DNA from: Asterias amurensis
Taxonomy: Eukaryota; Echinodermata; Asteroidea; Forcipulatida; Asteriidae
Direction of reading: 5' to 3'
NCBI RefSeq assembly: GCF_032118995.1
Contig: NC_092661.1
Coordinates: 13,802,506 to 13,866,505, forward strand
DNA length: 64,000 bases
The translations under genes and the position numbers were made by a program. The notes under the pieces were generated by a model. That model was not told the DNA's origin. It ran no database searches and saw nothing but the letters and a program-made list of their open reading frames with translations. How positions within the stretch are numbered: the first letter of the stretch is position 1; every line of letters begins with the position of its first letter. Positions 11,151-21,470 of the stretch are shown here, piece by piece.

Positions 11151-11420
11151 TTCCTGTGTGCCCTCTAAATTCAAAAGAGTGAACAAGTACTCTTTGAAGA
11201 GCCATATGAGGGACAACTCTTTTTCGAGTGGTCTTCCACTCTTTTAGATTGAAGTTTGCATCTTTTTGAGTGATTTTTCACTCTGTCCTGGAGTGAAACC
11301 CCTTTTTAAAAGATTGAAATAACCACCACATGTTTAAAGAGCCATACGAGGGATAACTCGAAATGTAAAGAGTGGTGTTTTTCACTCTAATTTATACATT
11401 TAGAGAGTGGATATTTATTT
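11150..11420. repeat. Cluster of short AGAGTG/CACTCT words and a duplicated module
   Basis: Two copies of AAGAGCCATA(T/C)GAGGGA (about 11198 and 11338) are each followed by GAGTGGT...CACTC hairpins. It reads as two degenerate copies of an unclassified repeat. Confidence 0.5.
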
Positions 11421-11533
11421 TTGCTCCAGGTATAGTTGGGGGTACCTAAAAGATGATGCCACATTTTGAAATGAACGCTTTCACAGGTAGTTGTTTTTAT
11501 TGTGTATACATAATTTAGCCTATAGGATTAAAA

Positions 11534-11690
11534 CAATGGGAGACTTTGGAACGCTAGGTGGCAGCAGACTTACCGGGTAAATTTCCATTGTTTACGTAGT
11601 TCTGAGCATGCGCGCATTACCGAGAGCAATGGTTTTTACCTGGTAAGTCTAGTGCCACCAAGCGTTTTAAAAGTCCCCCATTGAACGGTT
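11534..11690. repeat. Foldback MITE next to gene A's stop
   Basis: The left arm CAATGGGAGACTTTGGAACG...CAGACTTACC pairs with the right arm GGTAAGTCTAGTGCC...AAAAGTCCCCCATTG. Its right end is about 35 bp from the gene A stop at 11725, so it would occupy the 3' UTR. Confidence 0.85.
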
Positions 11691-11724
11691 TCAAAAACCA
11701 ATGGTATGCATTCCTTATACTTCA

Positions 11725-11871
11725 TTACATCTTCAGGCATCCAAGTAGCTCAAAACGGAGTACGATTCTTATTTTCCATTCAACGGGAACAAAGCGAATT
11801 GTGCTGGCCAGTATTGGTTGACTGAACATACTGATTACCTCGGAGCTTCCGTCATAGTTGCTGTAAAAAAT
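11725..11871 (-). CDS. Gene A terminal exon: C-terminal part of F5/8 type C (discoidin) domain
   Basis: A 147-nt exon after acceptor TTTGTGTTAG. Read in phase 0 it gives IFYSNYDGSSEVISMFSQPI, then LASTIRFVPVEWKIRIVLRF, then ELLGCLKM and TAA. 'F.GN.D', 'P..A..IRF.P..W' and 'LR.ELLGC' are the conserved second half of discoidin domains, including the last strand and the closing Cys. It joins in frame to the exon at 13645-14042. A second AG (TTTTTTACAG) seven bases inside would break the frame. The gene stops three codons after the domain. Such domains bind glycans, phospholipid or collagen in secreted or surface proteins; the ligand is unknown. Confidence 0.87.
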   Translation of the reverse strand: MFYSNYDGSSEVISMFSQPILASTIRFVPVEWKIRIVLRFELLGCLKM

Positions 11872-12289
11872 CTAACACAAAAGAACAAGAGTGGAGAAAG
11901 TTGTTGTTTTATTCATCTTGCTTACCACGCACAAATTGTCTCGCACATCAGCCTGATAGTGATACAGTAACAAGTCTTGACCTTTAACCGAGTAAACTTT
12001 TAATGTCATTCATTGCAAGATTACCAACCGTAAACTTTCCCTTTACACTTGATTTAGTTCCTGAGCTATCATGCCATCATTGGCGTATATGGTGACTCTT
12101 TGGTTAAAGGGGCGGGGGGGGGGCGTGATTGATTTCGCCGAATTGTTGCCACAGACAAATACAAAGGCAAACATAAGAACCAATTCCTAGCACATGCTAA
12201 AAAGTATTATTAGCTTTCTCTGTGCATTTTCTTCTTGCTGTGCCCGACTTTCCCATTAAAAAAAAGAATAGCTGGTTGCAAACTGGGCC

Positions 12290-12425
12290 CAGTTTCATAC
12301 AGCTGCTTTTAAGCCCACAAAGTAACAAATAAGCTCACCAAAATAAGGCTATTCGTTTGTGACTGGTATCATGCTCACTTCTGCTTTGCAGATTAGTGTC
12401 AAACATCATTTTCTGCTTTAAGGCA
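12290..12425. repeat. Fragment of the 'GGGCCCAGTTTCAT...TTAAGCAG' repeat family
   Basis: ACTGGGCCCAGTTTCATACA, then GCTTTTAAGCCCACAAAGTA, then CTGCTTTAAGGCA match the family at 43490-43707 and 40775-41055. It lies in the intron of gene A. Confidence 0.6.
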
Positions 12426-12766
12426 TTATACCCTTTCGGTACACGAAATAATTTACAGGGTTTACAGAAGGTAATCGTGAAAGACTTCTCTTGAAATATT
12501 GTTCCATGAAATGCTTTACTTTTTGAGAAAACATTAAAACAATATAAATTCTCGTTAGCGAGAATTACGGATTTATTTTAAACACATTTCATGACACGGC
12601 AAAACGCGCGGAAACAAGAATGGGTTTTCCCGTTATTTTCTCCCGACTCCGATGACCGATTGAACCTAAATTCTCACAGGTTTGTTATTTTATTTATTAG
12701 TTGTGATACACGAAATGTGGGACTTGGACAATACTGTTTACCGAAAGTGTATAATGGCTTTAAGCA
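12425..12766. repeat. M2 MITE ('ATTGGACACTTTCGGTAAACAG' type)
   Basis: It runs from TATACCCTTTCGGTACACGA to TTTACCGAAAGTGTATAATG, with the central inverted pair TTCTCGTTAGCGAGAATTAC. Other copies are at 28476-28818, 60618-60989 and 63928-64000. Confidence 0.8.
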
Positions 12767-12836
12767 GCTCTATGCATAGCTATGGTCTAAATGCAAGTAA
12801 ATGACCCGATGTTTCAACCCTAGCAAAGTTAAAGGG

Positions 12837-13226
12837 TTAAAGGCACGGGACACTATTTGTATTTACTGAAAAATAATTGTTAGCATAAAAACTTACTTAG
12901 TATCGAGTTAATGGAGTATAAAACATTGTGAGAAACGGCTACCGCTGAAGTAATGTAGTTTTCGAGAAGAAAAATAATTGTCCACTAAAATAATATTTGA
13001 ATTTGATTTCGAGACATCAGAATTAGATTTTGAGGTCTCGAAATTCAGCATATTCTGAAAGCACACAATTCCATGTGACAAGGTTTTTTCTTTCTTTCAT
13101 TTAATATCTCGCAACTTCGACGACCAATTGAGATATTCAAAGGTTTGCTATTTTGTGCACATGTTGAGACACACCCAATGAGAATACTGGTCTTTGACAA
13201 TTACCAATAGAGTCCACTGCCTTTAA
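12837..13226. repeat. M1 MITE (left of a tandem pair)
   Basis: TTAAAGGCACGGGACACTAT at the left and GAGTCCACTGCCTTTAA at the right. It shares its right TTAA with the next copy. Intronic in gene A. Confidence 0.88.
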
Positions 13227-13608
13227 AGGCAGTGGACACTATTGGTAATTACTCAAAATAATTACTAGCATAAAACCTTTCTTGGTGACGAGTAAATGGG
13301 GAGAGGTTGATGGTATAAAACATTGTGAGAAGCGGCTCCCTCTGAAGTGCCATAGTTTTCGAGAAAGAAGTAATTTTCCACGAATTTGATTTCGAGACCT
13401 CAGATTTAGAACTTGAGGTCTCGAAATCAACCATCTAAACGCACACCACTGCGTGATGTGACAAGGTTTTTTTTTCATTGTTATCTCGTAAGTCCGATGA
13501 CCGATTGAGCTCAAATTTTCACAGTTTTGTTATTTTATGCATATGTTGAGATACACCAACTGTGAAGGCTAGTCTTTGACAATTACCAATAGTGTCTACT
13601 GCCTTTAA
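13223..13608. repeat. M1 MITE (right of a tandem pair)
   Basis: TTAAAGGCAGTGGACACTAT to GTGTCTACTGCCTTTAA. It shares TTAA 13223-13226 with the copy to the left, and ends 37 bp from gene A's discoidin exon. Confidence 0.9.
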
Positions 13609-13644
13609 TTGACAGAACACAACAAAACACAAAGCCATACATAC

Positions 13645-14042
13645 CTCGGGCGTACCACCCTGCTTCGACACTGCCTCTAGAGTGGTCTTCTCAATTGATG
13701 CGTACATGACCTTGAACTTGGTAACCCAATGTTGTTTGAGCCCCGTCGTATCATACCGGCCTTGTGTTATGACCCCAGATACGATGACATCCCTCCCAAG
13801 AGACACCTGGACCCAGCTTTGCACGGTGTCATCATCAATGGGCTTCCAGCCCCCGATCAGAAAACGACCGTCAATCTGACCCCCTTTAAAGTTAAGTCTA
13901 GCCGAAGAAGGAGTGCTTTGGTACGTTCCGATGATGTCGACAGATGACGCAGTGAAACTTTCATCCGGGATGGAGAGAGGGGAGCCGTTCTCAATCCCCA
14001 ATCGACCGTTGGTTTCACATTGACGTGGTGGCTCAGGATCAA
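13645..14042 (-). CDS. Gene A exon: N-terminal two-thirds of F5/8 type C (discoidin) domain
   Basis: A 398-nt exon, phase 1 in and phase 0 out, with donor CCCGAG|GTATGT. The acceptor is TTTAG at 14043; an alternative in-frame CATCAG lies six bases upstream. It encodes CETNGRLGIENGSPLSIPDE, then SFTASS, SSARLNF, WVQVSLGRDVIVSGVITQGR and KFKVMYA. These are the standard landmarks: the opening Cys, 'LG.E.G.IPD..ITASS', 'W.QVDLG', 'V.GVITQG' and 'F.V.YS'. With the exon at 11725 it makes one complete domain of about 180 residues. In gene B the same region is split by an extra phase-1 intron after 'ARLN', so this exon shows intron loss or the other shows gain. Confidence 0.88.
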
Positions 14043-14563
14043 CTAAAGCTGATGACACAAAATGATAAACAAGCCATGGGTCATAATTGTTAGAATAACA
14101 ACACAGCATTTGCAAAGGCGCACTTTTGTCTGATAGGAAAACCATTCAAAGGCCCCGGTCAAGATGACTTCGATATTATTAAGATGGAAGAGAGGGAGTT
14201 CTGAAATGGTAGGGAAAGCAAGTGCTTTCTTTGGTATACACTCCGGGAGTGAATGGCCCCTATAACAACTTATTGGATTCAGGCATTGCATTGTGAGGTA
14301 TGCAGTAACATTATGTGTGTAATCTACTTCAGGTAGCTATGTTCTTTTGAGAACTTGTCTTGCTTTATATTCTGACTACTACAAGCGGAGTAGGTTATCG
14401 GAATTCGGGAGACTTCATATAATTCTGAAAAGAACCGATACGTCCAAGCCTACTGCTTCTATCTTGGCGGATAGTAGGACATCGGCCAGGACTACATAAA
14501 AAATTAACTCCGGCGGACAGAATTTCTGCCACAACGGCGCAGTCCCATAATAATTGTGCTTAC

Positions 14564-14782
14564 CGTAGGGAAAATCGAAAAATTTCCTGATTTCATCAGG
14601 TTCCTCACTGAGAAAGAGTCCCTCCAGATAGTGTCCGGTTGCAGGCTCGTAAGGCAGGACTCCACCAAGTCTAATGACAGTGCAGGCACATGGATCCTGG
14701 TGGGGTAAGACCCAGCGCATTGATCCTGCACCGCTGCCGTACAAAAAGCCGACTAGACACACTTGCTCCGACGAAGCCAAAC
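14564..14782 (-). CDS. Gene A probable upstream exon, unknown domain
   Basis: An open block of 219 nt (phase 1-1) from acceptor ATATCACAG to the strong donor TACG|GTAAGC; it joins in frame to the discoidin exon. Part of the product reads CLVGFLYGSGAG, then PCACTVIRLGG, then LEGLFLSEEPDEIRKFFDFP. I do not recognise the domain. The donor and phase argue for a real exon; the acceptor is weak. The codons just before it (FDITG) resemble the end of gene B's HYR exon (FINITG). A minisatellite-bearing element (14799-15340) is inserted 17 bp upstream, so a preceding HYR segment may have been interrupted. It could also be chance. Confidence 0.42.
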
Positions 14783-14798
14783 CTGTGATATCGAAATG

Positions 14799-15340
14799 TA
14801 CGGAAGCGTATATAGGACATACCGAAAAAGAAACTCGGGCTCCACTATTTCGCCCGGGCGGATTACTATTTCGCCCGGGCGGATTACTATTTCGCCCGGG
14901 CGGATTACTATTTCTCCCGGGCGGATTACTATTTCGCCCGGGCGGATTACTATTTCGCCCGGGCGGATTACTATTTCGCCCGGGCGGATTACTATTTCGC
15001 CCGGGCGGATTACTATTTCGCCCGGGCGGATTAGTATTTCGCCCGGGCGGATTAGTATTTCGCCCGGGCGGTTTACTAATTCGCCCGGGCGGTTTACTAT
15101 TTCGCCCGGGCGGTTTACTAATTCGCCCGGGCGGATTACTATTTCGCCCGGGCGATTTACTATTTCGCCCGGGCGGATTATTATTTCGCCCGGGCGGATT
15201 ACTATTTCGCCCGGGCGGATTACTGTTTCGCCCGGGCGAGTTACGAGGCCGCATGTTTACACAGGGCTACATGTATGATTTCACTTTTACCTTAACAAAC
15301 ATCACCGGATAAAAGTTCTCTTTAACCCCTTTCAGCCTCC
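14799..15340. mobile_element. Element carrying a 21-bp GC-palindrome minisatellite (19 units)
   Basis: The left end TACGGAAGCGTATATAGGAC is followed by ATACCGAAAAAG; then come 19 units of about 21 bp (14845-15244) built on CGCCCGGGCGGATTACTATT; then a unique right part (GGCCGCATGTTTACACAGGG...GATAAAAGTTCTCTTTAACC). Because 21 is divisible by 3, every frame is open and encodes a seven-residue repeat (RPGGLLF, SPGRITI, or NPPGRNS on the minus strand). Homologous elements with 7 and 2 units lie at 16482-16763 and 31505-31600. No transposase; superfamily unknown. Confidence 0.85.
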
Positions 15341-15590
15341 TTTTTCTCCTTCAACCCCCCCCCCCCCCCCCCACTCTCTCTTCCGTGTAAACGGATTTAA
15401 ACAACAAACATAAGATCTGTTCTAACCATTGCTTTGAATATTTGGAAAACCACTAATCAACATCAAACTGTCAGGGAATGGTTTATTACCAGGAGACCAC
15501 ACCGATTATCAATCAATTAATCAAATTGTTAAATTTATAAGGCGCTATATCCAACAATCGTTGCTCATGGCGCCGTAGGCTTTTGGGAAA
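15341..15590. other. C-run and non-coding sequence
   Basis: A C-homopolymer at about 15354-15372, then AT-rich sequence with no exon signal. Confidence 0.5.
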
Positions 15591-16480
15591 AAGATGAGAT
15601 GATTCAACGAAAATTGTATTTTATCTTGATAATAATGCACTTGTTCACCATTTTTATGTAATTGTGATATGTGTACACTTCTGATTTTTTTTGTAATTAT
15701 CGACTAAAAAATCAGGCCTCAACCTAAAGTTTTGAAAAACTTAAAACACATCTGCCGTTGACGGCGCGAGTCAAAGGACAATGCCGCTGACGTCACGTCT
15801 GGGAGTTTGCTTTGTTCTCTAGTTGATTAGTGGTTTGCTCTACGCTGCAACAAATAGTCGGGGAGCTTATGACAAAATATTAAGTCCCGTAGAAAATAAA
15901 TGATTAGAACATGCCACCTAGCTAGATACCTAAAAAGACTCTCAAGAACAAGAAAACCATGTTGGCCATCTTGGATTTCAAAATGGACGCCATTTAAGTT
16001 ATATTTTTTCTTTAACTTTGGCTGTGAATGTCGCCAAATCATGATTTTTTGTGGCTAAAATTACATTAGCCATTGAACAAAAGCAAAAAGGGTACAACTG
16101 AAGTGTTTCAGATGGTGGCCATCTAGGAATTCAAAATGGCCGCTTTTTTATATTTTTCTTTAAATTTTGTAATGATTGTAATGATTGTAAAATCCTGTGT
16201 TGGGTGACTAAAGTGGCATTCGCAATGACTATAAGGCTATACAAGCTAGCATTAATATAATTAATATATTAATATATATATATAAATATAAGACCAAATT
16301 AAACAAACATCTGGTTAAGGCGGCCATTTTAAATTTCAAAATTGCCATCAAATGCATTTCTGCCCGTATCATCGTCTATGAGTCTCACAGAAACGCGGTG
16401 TTGGTTTCTATACAAATGTTCACTGAACCCAATAAGAACAATGTATTGGATCATTTTGCTTTAATTTCAAAATGGAGGCT
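15590..16480. repeat. About 900-bp dispersed element with 'AAGATGGCCGCC'-like blocks
   Basis: It matches the inverse of 33690-34540 nearly end to end (AATGCACTTGTTCACCATTT; CATCTGCCGTTGACGGCGCG; ATGCCACCTAGCTAGATACC; AAGGCTATACAAGCTAGCAT). A more divergent copy is at 31800-32400. It has repeated 'GCCAT.TTGGAATTTCAAAATGGC' palindromic blocks. No transposase frame. Confidence 0.85.
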
Positions 16481-16481
16481 G

Positions 16482-16763
16482 GAAGGGGTTAAAGAGAACT
16501 TTTATCCGGTGATGTTTGTTAAGGTAAAAGTGAAATCATACATGTAGCCCTGTGTAAACATGCGGCCTCGTAATCCGCCCGGGCGAATTAGTAATCCGCC
16601 CGGGCGAAACAGTAATCCGCCCGGGCGAAACAGTAATCCGCCCGGGCGAAACAGTAATCCGCCCGGGCGAAATAATAATCCGCCCGGGCGAATTAGTAAT
16701 CCGCCCGGGCGAAATAGTGGAGCCCGATTTTTTTTTTCGGTATGTCCTATATACGCTTCCGTA
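16482..16763. mobile_element. Minisatellite-bearing element, inverted, 7 units
   Basis: The inverse of the element at 14799: GGGGTTAAAGAGAACTTTTA, then CCTGTGTAAACATGCGGCC, then seven 21-bp units (16570-16719), then CGGTATGTCCTATATACGCT. It abuts the 15.6-16.5 kb element. Confidence 0.85.
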
Positions 16764-16821
16764 GTAATGTTATATTGATCACATTTTGTAACTGACGCAC
16801 ACAACCGTGGCTTTTATGGTA

Positions 16822-17375
16822 GTATAATATACAAATATTGACTGCTTCGAGTGCTATGGTTAAAACTATGACTCCCGAGGTGATCCACGGAGCGTTCTAT
16901 TTTCCCGAGGCGAAGCCGAGGGAAAATAGAACGCTCCGGGGATCACCGAGGGAGTCATAGTTTTTAACCATTGCACGAGTAAAAGCAGTCAATATTTGTT
17001 TTATAACACCCCAAACATTTCTAAAACCTGTATTATTATTATTAAGTTACAGACCTGAATGCTACAATCCACGGACGACGCGAACACAGATTGCAAACAC
17101 TTTTACCTGCTGTGTTGCATGTAGTGTCGGACAATCCGAAATGGTTACAGACTATTAATTTATCATCCTCGTACACGCAACGGACGTCTGGGTACTGCAC
17201 GCCGTGTGCTAGTCTGTTGGACTAGCGCACGGCGCCATGTGCTAGTCTTCGGACTAGCGCATGGCAAACCGACGCTCTATCACACGGCCGTCGTCTAGCA
17301 AAACTAAGACATGTCATGTGACGCGCTCTAAACCAATGAGCAGGCACAGTACTTGCAAGGGGTGTTATAATATAA
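16822..17375. repeat. Foldback element with 'GGGGTGTTATAAT' end (F-type)
   Basis: The left half is a palindrome (16855-16985): GTTAAAACTATGACTCCCGA and its inverse, around TTCTATTTTCCCGAGG. The right half ends GCGCTCTAAACCAATGAGCA...GGGGTGTTATAAT. Related copies are at 56298-56700 and 57000-57510. Confidence 0.8.
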
Positions 17376-17544
17376 GCAAGTTACCTTGACTCTTTATACC
17401 AATAAAGACATGTGACCACAAACACACACGTGTTGCTTATCTTTCATTGCATTTATGGTTCTTCTGTGGTGGCCCTGAAGGGACATCGCATATCGCCCAT
17501 TTCTAGTCTCGATACTTTCGAGATTAATTAAAAAACTATCTTGT

Positions 17545-17936
17545 TTAAAGGCAGTGGACACTATTAGTAATTGTCAAAGACTAGCCTTCACAGTTGGTGT
17601 ATCTCAACATATGCATAAAATAACTAACCTGTGGAAATTTGAGCTCAATCGGTCATCAAAGTTGTTGCGAGATAATAATGAAAGAAAAAACACCCTTGTC
17701 ACAAAAAGCTGTGCGCGTTTAGATGGTTGATTTCGAGACCTCAAGTTCTAAATATTATGAGGTCTCGAAATCAAATTCGTGGAAAATTACTTCTTTCTCG
17801 AAAACTACGTCACTTCAGAGGGAGCTGTTTCTCACAATGTTTTATACCATCAACCTCTCCCCATTACTCGTAAACAAGAAAGGTTTTATGATGATAATTA
17901 TTTTGAGTAATTACCAATAGTGTCCACTGCCTTTAA
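17545..17936. repeat. M1 MITE
   Basis: TTAAAGGCAGTGGACACTAT to GTGTCCACTGCCTTTAA. The central loop reads CTCAAGTTCTAAATATTATG, a small ATTAT gain compared with the usual loop. Confidence 0.92.
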
Positions 17937-17939
17937 GAC

Positions 17940-18433
17940 CAATAAAGACCTGGGACCACAACAAAACACACATGTTGCTTATCTTTAATTGCATTCATGG
18001 TTCTTCGCCCATTTCTAGTCTCGATACTTTCGAGATTAATTTAAAAACTATCTTGTTTAATGTCGCTTTATATCAAATTGTTCTGTCTTATTTTCCTTCG
18101 CTGTGTGTGGTTTCCCTTCTTGTGCGCTTTGAGCACCTCATTTGGTGGACTTTGGCGCCTTATAAACATTCTTTATTATCATAACATCATTTCAATGGTT
18201 TGGTCCCACACACTCAAGAATTAAAAAGAAAACAAGATGGAGGGACTAAAAGGCACATTAATTTTGAGGAAGATATTGGAAACTGAACAGATTCTGACTC
18301 CTTATCTTACCCAGTTGGATTACTGCAAAAATTGCAAAGAAAAGCGAATGTCCCAACATTCTGATCTGTGAAAAGGGAATATAAAAATCATAGTCTTTGA
18401 AAACAAAGCGGACAGTGCAAAGACATTCTGAAC
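17940..18433. other. Non-coding stretch between two MITEs
   Basis: 17940-18060 partly repeats 17395-17530 (AATAAAGACATGTGACCACA-type and TCTAGTCTCGATACTTTCGA), a direct duplication flanking the M1 copy at 17545. No exon seen. Confidence 0.55.
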
Positions 18434-18828
18434 TTAAAGACAATGGACACTATTGGTAATTGTCAAAGACCAGTCTTCTCGATCACTTGGTGTATCTCAA
18501 CAAATATATAAATAACAAACCTGTGAAAATTTGAGCTCAATAATTGGTCGTCGAAGTTGCAAGATAATAATGAAAGGAAAAAACACCAATGTCACACGAA
18601 GTTGTGCATTTTCAGATGCTTGATTTCGAGACCTCAAAATCTAATTCTGAGGTCTCGAAATAAAGTTTGTGGAAAATGACTTCTGTCTCGAAAACTATGG
18701 CACTTCAGAGGGAGCCGTTTCTCACAATGTTTTATACCATCAACCTCTCCCCATTACTCCTAACCAAGTAAAGGTTTTATGCTAATTAGTTATTTTGAGT
18801 AATTACCAATCGTGTCCACTGCCTTTAA
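18434..18828. repeat. M1 MITE
   Basis: TTAAAGACAATGGACACTAT to CGTGTCCACTGCCTTTAA, with the full internal motif set. Confidence 0.9.
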
Positions 18829-18984
18829 TACCCTTAATATCAATAAATAATAATACCCCTTGAACCCTCTCCATTTGTTTTGAGCTAAATAATGAACTAT
18901 TTTAAACCATTCAAGGTGTTTGGAAGATCACACCGATGAACTATTTTGAAGAGGCTTTCGAGCCGCAGGCATTGTGGAGATAAC

Positions 18985-19352
18985 GTCTTAAAGGATTTGG
19001 GTACCTTTTCAAAATGTCCATAGATTTACATTAAACTTACAGGGTTTGAAGATAATGATAGTGGAAAGCTTCCCTTCAAATATTACTTACTGAGGTGCTG
19101 TAGTTTTTGAGAAATGAGTAAAACAATGTCATGAAAATACGTTTGTAAATGATTAAAATAATTTTGTCTCATGAGATGAAAATTATTTTTATGACATTGT
19201 TTTACTAATTTCCCAAAAACTACAGCACCTCAGCACGTAATATTTTCAGGGAAGCTTTCTACCATCATTATCTTCAAACTGTGTAAGTTTAGTGTAAATC
19301 TGTGGACATTGTGTTTTTTGTCCTATAAAAGTTACATATAGACCCTTTAAGT
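18985..19352. repeat. M4 MITE ('GGATTTGGGTACTTTTTGT' type)
   Basis: TTAAAGGATTTGGGTACCTT at the left; GACCCTTTAAG at the right. The inverted internal blocks TGCTGTAGTTTTTGAGAAAT / ATTTCCCAAAAACTACAGCA flank a small central palindrome. Copies are at 49926-50290 and 50991-51355. Confidence 0.88.
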
Positions 19353-20055
19353 CCAGGCGTGTTTCATTGGCTTATTTTGTCTTGTGAGCGTTTCCTTGTA
19401 GTTCTTCTAATATTTGTATTGTTCAATTTAATACAGTTTCAATTCATTCAACATTTATTTCCATATTGGTCAAAAAGGGAGAATAATAAACAAGTTAAGT
19501 AAAATAAATTCAGTGTAAATTATTCAAACAGCGAGACAACATTCCAACTCACAATAATATTATGATTTAAGTTTATCTGGTAAATCTGGAGACCAAAACG
19601 AAAAAGAAGAAAAAAAATGAGTGAAAAGTAAATAGACAATTTGAGTATAATCGATTGAAATTCTCACCCAATGGTCGTAAAAACGATAGTTCCAAGCCCC
19701 GTCTTTATAATGTCAGTGCGAATGGCGAACCACTATACCTAGGCGAATTTGTACGTCCACGCAAAGGCCAATTTAAAGATGGACTATAACGGTACTCCTA
19801 CATTAAAATCACTATCAGAACTTGTTTATGTTGTGTTCAGCTATCAATTCATTGTTGTGGTCATGTTTTTCTCCAAATAATTTTGCTACAATTTGACCGA
19901 AAAAATTTGACCTCGATTCTTCGATTTTGAAATTTCCCGCCCTGGACTGGTTCCCGGCTATTAAACCAACACTGAAATCCAAGCGGATTTGTAAACCAGC
20001 GGACGTCATGAACGCGGTCAAAAAATGGTGATGTCATACCCATGAAGCAACGAGA
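19353..20055. other. Non-coding, weak open frames
   Basis: A frame on + around 19640-19790 and one on - (19815-20021) are open but carry no known motif. 19980-20035 has TGACGTCA-like words (GGACGTCATGA; GATGTCATA) that could belong to a promoter for the transcript to the right. Confidence 0.35.
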
Positions 20056-20059
20056 GTAA

Positions 20060-20424
20060 ACAAAGATTACGCCATGTTACTCCGTGTGTTGTGTATGCGT
20101 TTTCATCCACACTATAGGCGTGCGTGTGTGCTACGAAGCTTTTTGTTTCTAATGTATCAGCTATAAATACTGCCGACTATTTGGTTGTTTGTGGATGCAC
20201 TAGAAGTTTCAAAGTTTGTGTAAGAAGCCTGGATCGATTCCGAAATTTAAACCTCTAAGCATCGAGAGAATTCAGGGGGATCTTCTACCACCAGGCCCCA
20301 GCCAGTGCTGCTTGTGCATGTTACGACGTCGGCGGGGTCCCTCTGCCGTGGCCCTGGTCGCAAGTGGCCGTGGAACAGCAAAAGAATCAAGTGGCATTAC
20401 AGAAAAGAGAGAGAGAAAAGCCTG
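20060..20424 (+). ncRNA. Possible first exon of a spliced transcript, coding status unclear
   Basis: GC-richer sequence ending in a strong donor CCTG|GTAAGTAC. Reading phase 1 into the next exon-like block gives a Gln/Lys/Arg/Glu-rich tail (VEQQKNQVALQKREREKP then EITRSSTLQ and stop), but no start or domain supports it. A short stretch VVCGCTRSFKVCVRSL upstream is vaguely THAP-like and in another frame. An exon of a lncRNA, or a decayed THAP gene, are both possible. Confidence 0.3.
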
Positions 20425-21148
20425 GTAAGTACTTGTTAATAATTTTTAAAAATCTACTACTGAGAAACTATCTCCATTATTAATTCAGGCCCAATACATG
20501 TTCATGTAATTGTAATCAGAAAAATAGTAAACAATCTCTACCCTTTTCATGCAAGGAACAATCATCTTGTTGTCAAATGACACGATGTGCATGCTCTGAA
20601 TCTGACCCGACTACCATAAAATAGCTACATAGTGTATTGACTCTGTTGAGTGATGAATCCATGTAGCCACCCAAGTGCTTTAGGCATGTTTATGCCCTGG
20701 TTTACACTTTCTGGCATGTTCATGCTCAACCATGTGTGAATACTATATGAATCCATTTAAAAATTTGATTGTTACAGTTAACAGTTTATTGGCCTCGCTG
20801 ACATGTATTTATATTGGTCTATACTGGATTGCTGGACATTGTTTTTGCCAAAGCTGCCTAAGAATTGTTTGCTTTTTTTTTTTAAGGCACAGCTCAAAAA
20901 TATGTTCAAACTCTCATCCATATAATTGCCCATCCATGGTCATTCAGAATTTTTCTCTCCTAATTCAGGAATTACCAATTCCAGAGAAGTTTAGTCTGAA
21001 GTTTTCCTATAGCTGTGTTTATTGGCTTGGCACGGTTAATTATGGAGTGTTTACTATATTTGCATTTGTAAAATAAGGCCAGTTCTTTTTCAGCACTAGT
21101 TTTTTTTGTTTATTTATTTATTTTTTGTTTTTATATTTTTTTGTACAG

Positions 21149-21261
21149 AAATAACTCGCAGCTCTACACTACAATGAGAATGCAGGACAAAGACAATGCA
21201 GTACGAAGACATGCTAGCCAGAACTAGAAATGGAGACCTAAGATTCTCAATAGCACTTTAG
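21149..21261 (+). ncRNA. Exon-like block with strong acceptor and donor
   Basis: The acceptor TTTTTTTGTACAG and the donor CTTTAG|GTAAGTAG bound 113 nt. All three frames are closed or short. With the donor at 20424 it makes a plausible intron of 724 nt. RNA-seq would decide between a lncRNA and a non-coding 3' end. Confidence 0.3.
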
Positions 21262-21354
21262 GTAAGTAGTAGGCCTATGCATGCAAATTTTCAGAGGATC
21301 AGATGATTTCTTCATTTTTAGTTTTTCAGCTGCCCCTTTGAAAACTGTTCACGG

Positions 21355-21470
21355 TGGAGGGGGGGGGGGGAGGGGATGGGGTGTTGAATCGCAAACCCCC
21401 CCCCCCCCCCCACCCCGATCTGTACCTGAACAGTTTTGTACTAGGTGTAGATCTGGGGGAGGGGGGTGGT
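21355..21470. repeat. G-run and C-run tract
   Basis: A G(12)-type run followed by GATGGGGTG and a C(16)-type run. The tract could fold as a G-quadruplex or a long G:C hairpin. Open frames here are low-complexity. Confidence 0.7.

Noticed and set aside
14415..15312. 212-279 codon frames with RPGGLLF, SPGRITI or NPPGRNS repeats (collagen- or antifreeze-like look)
   Set aside because: The 21-bp minisatellite keeps every frame open; the same units occur in truncated, clearly non-coding copies at 16570 and 31551.
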